Source: Brevundimonas poindexterae
Lineage (GTDB): Bacteria > Pseudomonadota > Alphaproteobacteria > Caulobacterales > Caulobacteraceae
Length of the DNA stretch: 64,000 nt
Assembly: GCF_020524625.1 (NCBI RefSeq)
Contig: NZ_JAIVLL010000001.1
Location: 1,116,001-1,180,000 of the forward strand
Direction of reading: 5' to 3'
The notes below the pieces were generated by a model that saw only the letters and a program-made list of their open reading frames with translations, did no database searches and was not told the origin of the DNA. Position 1 is the stretch's first letter. Every line of letters begins with the position of its first letter. Below, in pieces: positions 55,643 to 64,000 of the stretch. Position numbers and translations under genes: made by a program.

Positions 55643-57517
55643 GTGAGGTTCGACGAACGATACATCGAGGAGCTGAAGTCGCGGCTGCGACCGTCGGACG
55701 TGATCGGCCGTACGGTGAAGCTGAAGCGTCAGGGGCGGGAGTTCGTCGGCCTGTCGCCCTTCACCAAGGAAAAGTCCCCGTCGTTTTTCGTGAATGACGA
55801 GAAGGGCTTCTTCCACGACTTCAGCTCGGGCAAGCACGGCGACATCATCAGCTTCCTGCAGGAAACCGAGCGGCTGAGCTTTGTCGAGGCGGTCGAGCGG
55901 CTGGCCAATGAAGCGGGGCTGGCCCTGCCCGCGCCCGATCCACAGGCCGCTGCCCAGGAGCAACGCCGCAGCACCCTTTTCGACTGGACCGAGCTGGCCA
56001 TGAAGTGGTTCGCCGCCAATCTGCGCCGCTCGGTCGGGACGGGCACGCGCGAGTATCTGAAAAAGCGCGGCCTGCCCGAGGACCAGTGGGAGCGGTTCGG
56101 CCTCGGCTATGCCCCCAACGACCGCGAGGGGCTGAAGACCGCCCTGATCCAGAAGGGGGCGACGCCGGGCGATCTGGTCGAGGCCGGTTTGCTGATCTCG
56201 CCCGAGGGCGGCGGATCGCCCTATGACCGGTTCCGCGACCGGCTGATCTTCCCCATTCTGGACGATCGCGGGCGAGTGGTCAGCTTCGGCGGCCGGGCGA
56301 TGAATCCCGACGACCGGGCCAAATATCTGAACGGCCCGGAGAGCCCGCTCTTCCACAAGGGGGCGACGCTGTACGGCATGCCCGAGGCCCGGAAACTGCT
56401 GGGCAGCTCGAAACAGGCGGGGCTGGTGGTCGTCGAGGGCTATATGGATGTGATCGCCTGTCAGAGGGCGGGCATTCCGGCGGTCGCGCCCATGGGCACA
56501 GCCCTGACCGAGGAGCAGATGGCGCGGCTGTGGCGCGTCACGCCCGAGCCGATCCTGTGCTTCGACGGCGATGCGGCCGGGCAGCGGGCCGCCGGCCGGG
56601 CGGTGGAACGGGCCCTGCCGCTGCTGAAGCCGGGGCGGAGCTTCCGCTTCTGCCTGCTGACCGACGGCCGGGATCCCGACGACATGTTGCGCGAGGCGGG
56701 GGCGCCGGCTCTGCGCGAGGCGCTGGCCCGGACCCGGCCCTTCGTCGAGGTGCTGTTTCAGAAGGAGGCCGAGGCCGAACCGCTGGACACGCCCGAGCGG
56801 CGCGCGGGGCTGAAGGCCCGGCTGCGGCAGGCGACCGAGGCGATCACCGACCGGGATCTGGCCGAACAGTATCGGCGCGACCTGTTCGAGCGGTTCGATG
56901 CCGTCATGCCCGGTCGCTCCCCCCGCACCGCAGGGCGCCCGGACCGTCCCGGGCGTGAGTGGCGTCGGGGTGCACCCCCCGCCCCGCTGGGGCAGACGCC
57001 CGAGGGCGCCGAGGCTCTGCATGCCTTCAACCGCTCGATCGAGCCGATGGCGGCCGCCCTGGCCCTGGCCGCGCTGGCCGATCCCGAGCGACTGGACGCC
57101 CATCTGGAGACCGTGGCCGAGACCGGCTTTGGCGATCCGGCGCTTGAGGGCCTGACCCAGACGATGGTCGGACACCGGCTGAGTGGCCCTTCCTCCCTTG
57201 ACTCTGGTGCCCTTCATCGCCATCTGGCGCAATCGGGTTACGAGGCCCTGTTGCACGAGGTCGAGAAGGCGGCGGCGAAGTCCGGCGCGCCTTTCCTGGC
57301 AGAAGACCTGCCCCTCGGCGAGGCCCGCACCCTGTGGTCGCAGGCGTTCGAAGCCCTGACCCGCATCGCGGCGTTGGAGCGGGCGCTGGCCCTGGCGAAG
57401 TCGGAGGCCCACCGGGCGTTCGACAGTTCGGCCTTCACACAGCTGAAGGCGGAACGTGATGCCCTGCGGCGTGCGATCAAGTCGGGAAGCCTTTGGGAAG
57501 ACACCGCAGGAGCCTAA
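55643..57517 (+). CDS. dnaG: DNA primase
   Basis: The protein has 624 residues and begins with GTG. The N-terminal zinc-finger region (about 35-70) has the family fold, but all metal ligands are replaced: the usual CPFH is SPFT, and the second pair (C-x-x-C) is DFSS (FFHDFSSGKHGD). The catalytic core follows, with the TOPRIM region VVEGYMDVIACQRAG near 255-269 and DGDAAGQRAAGRA near 310, and the C-terminal helicase-binding domain. It makes primers for replication. Family knowledge says the finger helps template recognition; a metal-free version is unusual, though it may be shared by relatives. Confidence 0.95.
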   Translation: MRFDERYIEELKSRLRPSDVIGRTVKLKRQGREFVGLSPFTKEKSPSFFVNDEKGFFHDFSSGKHGDIISFLQETERLSFVEAVERLANEAGLALPAPDPQAAAQEQRRSTLFDWTELAMKWFAANLRRSVGTGTREYLKKRGLPEDQWERFGLGYAPNDREGLKTALIQKGATPGDLVEAGLLISPEGGGSPYDRFRDRLIFPILDDRGRVVSFGGRAMNPDDRAKYLNGPESPLFHKGATLYGMPEARKLLGSSKQAGLVVVEGYMDVIACQRAGIPAVAPMGTALTEEQMARLWRVTPEPILCFDGDAAGQRAAGRAVERALPLLKPGRSFRFCLLTDGRDPDDMLREAGAPALREALARTRPFVEVLFQKEAEAEPLDTPERRAGLKARLRQATEAITDRDLAEQYRRDLFERFDAVMPGRSPRTAGRPDRPGREWRRGAPPAPLGQTPEGAEALHAFNRSIEPMAAALALAALADPERLDAHLETVAETGFGDPALEGLTQTMVGHRLSGPSSLDSGALHRHLAQSGYEALLHEVEKAAAKSGAPFLAEDLPLGEARTLWSQAFEALTRIAALERALALAKSEAHRAFDSSAFTQLKAERDALRRAIKSGSLWEDTAGA

Positions 57518-57594
57518 CGAGGGCGCGGGCGTTTTCCTGTTCATATAGTGCCGTTTAGCCACAGTGCGGCGGCAGGTCGGAGACGGATAACGGG

Positions 57595-59544
<1,950 letters not shown>

Positions 59545-59574
59545 GGACGGGACGGCCCTGCGGGGCCACCCCCT

Positions 59575-61713
59575 CTATTCGTTGCTGTCGAGACGCGCGG
59601 GGATGATGAGGTCGGCCGTCAGCCCGGTCTTGCCCCGGCTGTAGGACATGCTGCCGCCCAGCTGCTGGGCCATGGACTCGACCATGCGCGAGCCGAAGCC
59701 CTTGCCCTTGGTGTGCTCGCCCTTGCCCTGATCGGCGACGCGCAGGCTGACTCGCGAGTCCAGCGGTTCCAGCGTCACCGAGATCGGCCCCGGCTCGCCG
59801 GAATAGGCGTACTTCTGGGCGTTGATCACCAGTTCGGTGAAGATCAGGCCGACGGTCACCGCGCGCTCCGGCTCGATGGCCAGCGGCGCAAGGTCGGTAC
59901 GGATGTGGTCGCCCCACTCCGGGCCTGAAGCTTCGCCCAGGTCGTCGATCAGCTCGGACAGATAGCGGGCCAGATCGACCGTCTCGACCGTCTCGGACCG
60001 GTAGAGGCGGCTGTGCACCAGCGACACCGCCTTGACCCGCCGGCGCGCTTCCTCAAGCGCGGGAGCGCCCGGGCCGCCGCCATGCTCGCGCACCTGCAGG
60101 CCGAGGAAGCTGGAGATCAGCTGGAGGCTGTTCTGCACCCGGTGATTGACCTCGCGCAACAGGAAATCCTGGCGCACCAGTCGATGGTCGCGGTCGGCCA
60201 CCTCGGCCGCGAGACTGCTGTTGCGACGCCTGAGCGCGCGGATTTCGCTGAACTCCACGAGGGCGTCGCGGAAGCGCTGGGCGGATTCGACCTCGGCCGG
60301 GGTCCAGGGCCGGGACTGGCCCTGAACGGTCTCCACCCAGGCATCGAACGAGGCGCGCGGCGTCAGGGCCGACGGCGGGCCGTTGCGCACGCCCGCGTGG
60401 GGGTCACCGGCCCAGCGGACCGTCTCGACATGTTCGGCGCGGAACCAGAGCAGGCACACCGGTTCGGCCCCGGCCACGACCGCTCCGACCAGACCGCTGG
60501 CCTCGCGGACCCACGGCTTGCCCAGCGGCGTCAGCTTCTCGAGGCAGCGACTGACGACCAGCCGGCCGTGCGGACGGCCCCTCAGCCACTCGGCCATGTC
60601 GGCCAGGGCCCGTGCGTCAGGCGTCAGGCCGGTCTGGTGGATGTCGCGTTCGCCCACGACCGCGAAGCCGGTAGCTCCAACCAGCCGCATCAGGCTGGGA
60701 AGTTCGGTCGCGAGTCCATAAATCAGCGTCTGATCGAGAGGCAAATCCGCAATCAGCCGCTCTTCCATCAGGCGCTGTTCGACGCGCTCGCGATAGGCGG
60801 TCGCCTCCATCCGCCCCTGGATCTGGCGGGCGAGGTTGCGGGCGAGAACGGCGGCGACGGCGCGCGTTTCCCGGTCCATCAGGCGTGGAGTGTTGTGGTG
60901 GCAGGCGACCAGACCCCACAGGCGGCCGTCGATCACGATCGAGATGGAGGCCGAGGCCCCGACGCCCATATTCCGCAGATACTTCAGGTGGACGGGCGAG
61001 ACGCTACGCAGCACGCATTCGCTGAGGTCCAGCGGATGATCGCCCTCCGCCGGGCGGAGGGGTCGGGGCGTATAGCCGGCGTCCGGGATGATCCGCACCG
61101 GATTCTGCACATAGAGGGCGCGGGCCTGACGCGGAATGTCGCCGGCGGGGAAGTGCTGGTTGAGGAAGGACGCCATGCCCTCGGCATGGGCTTCGGCCAC
61201 CACGCAGCCCGAGTCATCCTCAAGGAAGCGGTAGATCATGACCCGGTCAAAGCCGGTCAGGCGGCGGAAGGTGCGGGCGGCCTCGTCCGTCAGCTGATCG
61301 AGGGTGCGGGTGCGCTCGAAGGCGGCGGCGGCCTCGTCCAGCTGCGCCATGCGGGCCACCGACATGACGCCTTCGTCCGAAGCCCGCTCCAGTTCGACGA
61401 GCAGGCCCTGCGGGCCACGAAGGGCCGAGACGTCATGCGGAACGCCGGCCTGGTCCTGCCAACGCCCGACGAAGGTCGAGACGGCAGCCTCCACCTGACG
61501 CGCGGCGCGGGCGAGATCGGCCCCGATCAAGTCGGCCAGCGAGCGGTTCAGCCAGTCGTCAACGCCGGTCAGCGCTTCGATATCTCCGGCGCCCTGAACG
61601 ACGTCGCCGGAATCGGAGAGGCGGAACAGAAGGCCGTGCGGCTGGATGGCGCCCGGGATGTGGATCGGCTCGCGATCGCAATCCGTCAGGGTCAGGTTGG
61701 CGGCATCAATCAT
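59575..61713 (-). CDS. bphP: bacteriophytochrome histidine kinase
   Basis: The protein has 712 residues. PAS-GAF-PHY photosensory core: Cys12 (LTDCDREPIHIPGAIQPHG) is the biliverdin attachment site, and the GAF motif FPAGDIPRQAR near 180-190 corresponds to PASDIP. The PHY region lies near 320-500. The kinase is of the HisKA_2/HWE type, with phospho-His in LLREVNHRVQNSLQLISSF and FTELVINAQKYAYSG. It senses red/far-red light and phosphorylates an unknown partner. The start at 61713 is chosen because the Cys12 region follows directly. The heme oxygenase gene overlaps by eight bases upstream. Confidence 0.95.
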   Translation of the reverse strand: MIDAANLTLTDCDREPIHIPGAIQPHGLLFRLSDSGDVVQGAGDIEALTGVDDWLNRSLADLIGADLARAARQVEAAVSTFVGRWQDQAGVPHDVSALRGPQGLLVELERASDEGVMSVARMAQLDEAAAAFERTRTLDQLTDEAARTFRRLTGFDRVMIYRFLEDDSGCVVAEAHAEGMASFLNQHFPAGDIPRQARALYVQNPVRIIPDAGYTPRPLRPAEGDHPLDLSECVLRSVSPVHLKYLRNMGVGASASISIVIDGRLWGLVACHHNTPRLMDRETRAVAAVLARNLARQIQGRMEATAYRERVEQRLMEERLIADLPLDQTLIYGLATELPSLMRLVGATGFAVVGERDIHQTGLTPDARALADMAEWLRGRPHGRLVVSRCLEKLTPLGKPWVREASGLVGAVVAGAEPVCLLWFRAEHVETVRWAGDPHAGVRNGPPSALTPRASFDAWVETVQGQSRPWTPAEVESAQRFRDALVEFSEIRALRRRNSSLAAEVADRDHRLVRQDFLLREVNHRVQNSLQLISSFLGLQVREHGGGPGAPALEEARRRVKAVSLVHSRLYRSETVETVDLARYLSELIDDLGEASGPEWGDHIRTDLAPLAIEPERAVTVGLIFTELVINAQKYAYSGEPGPISVTLEPLDSRVSLRVADQGKGEHTKGKGFGSRMVESMAQQLGGSMSYSRGKTGLTADLIIPARLDSNE

Positions 61714-62293
61714 ACAGGGGGTTCTGGGGGATAGCGGGGGAACGAAGGACGGAAAAGGCGAAGTCGAAGGCGTGCCGGGCACCCGAGACAACGCGTCCCG
61801 GATCGGCATGTTGCGTGCTGACCTCGCGGTCGATGATCGCCATCACCTGACGCCATCGAACACCGACATCATCTCCATAAAAGCTCAAAAACCCGAGCCC
61901 CGTCAAATCGATACCTTGGCCGTACAGCTGGCGCGACAGGACATGCCCCCCGAGAGCCGAGCCCTCGACCACATAGAGCCACCCCAGACCCTCGGCCCGG
62001 TCTGCCCCATCTGGCATCAGGTCTACCGGGGGCTCGGCGGCCCCCAATGCCTGAAGGTCGGACCGGAGCACGGGAAGCCGCGAGGCCCGCTCCGGATCAT
62101 ATCCGTCGACCCCCGTCAGTGACCGCCGCAGGACGGCCTCGGCCGCCGCATGAAATCGGTAGAATGCCCGCACCAGACCGAGGCGGTCGTCCGCCCGGCG
62201 CACCCGGACCTCGAGGTCGACGGCCTCGTCGAGGCGTTGATGCGCGACGGCCGTGCCTTCGCGGAGGGACTGGATAACGGGAGGGACGCGCAC
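61706..62293 (-). CDS. bphO: biliverdin-producing heme oxygenase
   Basis: The protein has 195 residues, starting with GTG at 62293. The proximal heme ligand is His18 (GTAVAHQRLDE) and the distal helix motif is YVVEGSALGGHV near 108-119. It cleaves heme to biliverdin, the chromophore of the phytochrome encoded right after it. The eight-base overlap with bphP shows that the two are made together. Confidence 0.93.
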   Translation of the reverse strand: MRVPPVIQSLREGTAVAHQRLDEAVDLEVRVRRADDRLGLVRAFYRFHAAAEAVLRRSLTGVDGYDPERASRLPVLRSDLQALGAAEPPVDLMPDGADRAEGLGWLYVVEGSALGGHVLSRQLYGQGIDLTGLGFLSFYGDDVGVRWRQVMAIIDREVSTQHADPGRVVSGARHAFDFAFSVLRSPAIPQNPLYD

Positions 62294-62408
62294 ATGCCCA
62301 GTCTGCCCGTCTCTGCCTCGCCCGTCGAGCGCGCGACTTCGGGAAAGCGCAAGCCGCTCCCCGCCGTGCCTTTTTTGGACGAGGCGTCCGGCCCGGCGTG
62401 CGGACGTC

Positions 62409-62756
62409 CTAGCCGTCGATCAGGACGTCAAAGCCCGCAAAGATCATGCGTTTGCCGTCGAACGGCATGTCGAGCTTCATCATGCGCTCGTCCTGCATCA
62501 GAACCTCCCATGCCGTGTCGCGGGTGGCCTTGTCCGGCCAGGTGATCCAGCCGACTGCGACGGTCTCATCGGTCTTGAGCTGAACGGCCTTCTTGAAGTC
62601 GGTGACCTTGCCGTCAGGCACGTCCTCGCCCCAGCATTCGGTGACTTTCAGGGCGCCCTGTTCCTTGAAGAAGACCGTCGACTGGCGCGAATGCTCCAGA
62701 TAGGCGGCCTTGTTGGCGGTCGGGACCGGGATGACGGTGATGTCGAGAAAGGCCAT
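62409..62756 (-). CDS. DUF1428 domain protein
   Basis: The protein has 115 residues, ferredoxin-like. Family stretches ECWGEDVPDGKVTDFKKAVQ and KLDMPFDGKRMIFAGFDVLI (C-terminus) match DUF1428. The start has CAGGAG upstream. It is divergent from the HxlR-like regulator, which probably controls it. The biochemical role is unknown. Confidence 0.9.
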   Translation of the reverse strand: MAFLDITVIPVPTANKAAYLEHSRQSTVFFKEQGALKVTECWGEDVPDGKVTDFKKAVQLKTDETVAVGWITWPDKATRDTAWEVLMQDERMMKLDMPFDGKRMIFAGFDVLIDG

Positions 62757-62800
62757 GACGGGCTCCTGTTGCGTTTCCGTTGAGCAGGTCGCCCGATTGA

Positions 62801-62825
62801 GTTACATTTGTCAACAATGACGTTA
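62801..62825. promoter_or_regulatory. possible HxlR autoregulatory site
   Basis: The region around CATTTGTCAACAATG (62805-62819) is a near-palindrome with arms CATTTGT and ACAATG around a central CA. It overlaps the regulator start codon and is about 50 bases from the divergent DUF1428 start. HxlR proteins bind such short imperfect palindromes. This is a guess from position and symmetry. Confidence 0.3.
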
Positions 62826-63482
62826 GAAAAGATAACTACGAGGTCGGGCCGATCATATGACGATGCCTGTGGTACCGCGCATGCGCTGGAACTGGTCGGT
62901 GAGCGGTGGGCGCTTCTGGTGGCGCGCGAACTGATGTTGGGGCCGAGGCGGTTCAGCGATCTGCGGGCCGCCCTGCCCGGCCTGTCGGCCAATGTGCTGA
63001 CCCAGAAGCTGGCAGGACTGGAAGACGCGGGGGTGGTGCGGAAACGTCGGCTGGAGCCGCCCGCAGGGGTGCAGGTCTATGAATTGACCGACTGGGGCCT
63101 TGAGCTGGAGGAGGCGCTGAAGGTGCTGGGCCGCTGGGCCGCGCGCTCGCCCCGGCATGACCCGACCCTGCCGCTCAGCCCGGTGTCTCTGATGCTGTCG
63201 ATGCGCACCATGTATGCACCGACCCCGGGCCTTCGGGACATGACCGTGGCCTTTGAGCTGGGCGGAGAGGGCTATTTCGCCCGGATCGACGGCGGTGTGC
63301 TGACCACCGGGCGGGGGCGCCCGGACCCTGCCGACCTGAGACTCGCATCGACGCCCGAGGCCGTGGCGGGTGCCCTCTATGCGGACATGCCCTTGCCGGA
63401 CGCGGCGTTCGAAGTCGGGGACCGGCAGGCATTTGAGACCTTTGCCGGCCTGTTCACCCTGCCGCCGAAGGCGCCCAGGTAA
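62817..63482 (+). CDS. HxlR-family winged-helix regulator
   Basis: The protein has 221 residues, longer than the usual 110-130. The N-terminal HxlR domain (about 10-100) has CGTAHALELVGERWALLVAR, RRFSDLRAALPGLSANVLTQ and GVVRKRRLEPPAG. A C-terminal extension of about 110 residues may be a small-molecule domain. The start ATG 62817 is preferred over TTG 62808. It is probably the regulator of the divergent DUF1428 gene. Confidence 0.88.
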   Translation: MTLEKITTRSGRSYDDACGTAHALELVGERWALLVARELMLGPRRFSDLRAALPGLSANVLTQKLAGLEDAGVVRKRRLEPPAGVQVYELTDWGLELEEALKVLGRWAARSPRHDPTLPLSPVSLMLSMRTMYAPTPGLRDMTVAFELGGEGYFARIDGGVLTTGRGRPDPADLRLASTPEAVAGALYADMPLPDAAFEVGDRQAFETFAGLFTLPPKAPR

Positions 63483-63533
63483 AACCCGCCCCACCATGGC
63501 CTTTATCCGTGTATAGAGGCGGCCTCCCTTACC

Positions 63534-63583
63534 GCCCGGCCCGAGGTTCACGCCTTGGCCGGGCGCGGTCGTTTCGGCGACCC
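63534..63583 (+). promoter_or_regulatory. structured leader of the DEAD-box helicase gene
   Basis: A perfect 9-bp stem CGCCCGGCC/GGCCGGGCG (63534-63566, 15-base loop) is followed by GGTCG/CGACC (63568-63583). Both are in the 5' leader, 22-70 bases before the start. RNA-helicase genes often carry structured leaders that serve feedback or cold induction. Confidence 0.4.
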
Positions 63584-63604
63584 TCTTGCTGTTCAGGACC
63601 TTCG

Positions 63605-64000
63605 ATGCCGTTTCCCGCTACCCACCCCGCGCTTGATCGCGCCCTGGCCGACCGTGGCTATGCCGAGCCCACCCCGGTTCAGGAAGCCGTGCTGGAAGGC
63701 GACCATTCCGGGGCGGACCTGCTGGTCTCGGCCCAGACCGGCTCGGGCAAGACGGTAGCCTTTGGCCTGGCGGCCGCGCCGACGCTGCTCGGCGAGGCCG
63801 AGCGGTTCGGCAAGGCGGACAAGCCCCTGGCGCTGGTGATCGCCCCGACGCGGGAACTGGCCCTGCAGGTCGCGACCGAACTGACCTGGCTGTACGCGGG
63901 GACGGACGCCAAGCTGGGCACCTGCGTCGGCGGCATGGATGCCCGCAAGGAAGCCCGCGCCCTGGGCTGGGGCACCCATATCGTCATCGGCACGCCCGGC
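63605..64000 (+). CDS. DEAD-box RNA helicase (3' end cut off)
   Basis: Only the first 132 codons are present. The Q motif PTPVQEAVL, motif I AQTGSGKT (about 43-50), motif Ia PTRELALQV and the GG and TPG motifs are in place. It is an ATP-dependent RNA helicase of the RhlE/DeaD type. Helicase motifs II-VI lie outside the window, so subfamily and length cannot be told. Confidence 0.92.
   Translation, partial: MPFPATHPALDRALADRGYAEPTPVQEAVLEGDHSGADLLVSAQTGSGKTVAFGLAAAPTLLGEAERFGKADKPLALVIAPTRELALQVATELTWLYAGTDAKLGTCVGGMDARKEARALGWGTHIVIGTPG

Noticed and set aside
54392..57562. 1056-codon open frame on the minus strand opposite the patatin gene and dnaG
   Set aside because: It has no ribosome-binding site, a Gln/Gly/Arg-rich composition, and lies over two well-supported genes.
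59545..59574. GGCCC-GGGCC hairpin between rpoD and bphP as a bidirectional terminator
   Set aside because: The stem is only five bp and no T-run follows in either direction; support is too weak.

Overview
The window looks like a chromosomal segment of a Caulobacterales alphaproteobacterium, most likely Brevundimonas or a close relative. The evidence is a GC content that appears close to 70% (judged by eye), frequent GTG starts, HWE/HisKA_2-type sensor kinases, GGAAC-N16/17-CGTT promoters of the alphaproteobacterial general stress sigma factor (EcfG/SigT type), and a carA...dnaG-rpoD arrangement with greA and carB nearby. The genus call rests on recalled family sequences, not on a search. No rRNA, CRISPR array, prophage or transposase was seen.

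Layout. 1-6.5 kb: a cut-off PQQ-type sugar dehydrogenase lipoprotein, a CAU-anticodon tRNA, small envelope proteins, a TlpA-type thioredoxin whose start codon overlaps that of divergent argH, then an LptM-like lipoprotein, lysA and a hypoxanthine phosphoribosyltransferase. 6.5-12.6 kb: a zinc-ribbon membrane protein opposite an ftsE-ftsX-ydcF-plsC run, then small membrane proteins, an SRAP DNA-crosslink protein and a YaiI-family protein. 12.6-16.1 kb is accessory: 9-bp repeats, a DUF559 endonuclease-like gene beside a composite palindromic repeat, a GrpB-family gene, and a clearly AT-richer two-gene module (nucleotidyltransferase-fold protein plus unknown partner). This module is the best candidate for an undescribed system. 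16.2-26 kb: clpB, LysE and BCCT transporters, an FAD monooxygenase, a serine hydrolase, and an Ada-AlkA fusion lacking its glycosylase core next to ogt.

26-30.6 kb is a NAD biosynthesis operon: nadA, a 37-codon small ORF, a site-2 protease, nadB and nadC. It lies behind two copies of one 19-bp palindrome. 30.6-40.5 kb holds two SleB-type cell-wall hydrolases, a hybrid PAS histidine kinase with a clear EcfG-type promoter, a Dps protein, a GAF-PAS-HWE kinase with a single-domain response regulator, and trxB. 40.5-51.5 kb: a DUF389 protein, an ELM1-like protein overlapping greA, a TPR protein, a GST, a small HExxH membrane protein, carB and an RraB-like protein.

51.5-64 kb: an SDR gene, a gene of unknown function behind an elaborately folded leader, carA, a patatin lipoprotein, dnaG (with all zinc ligands replaced) and rpoD. 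Then comes a bacteriophytochrome/heme-oxygenase pair for red-light sensing, a divergent HxlR/DUF1428 pair, and the beginning of a DEAD-box helicase. Most of the window is core metabolism and information processing; light, stress and DNA-damage sensors are scattered through it.
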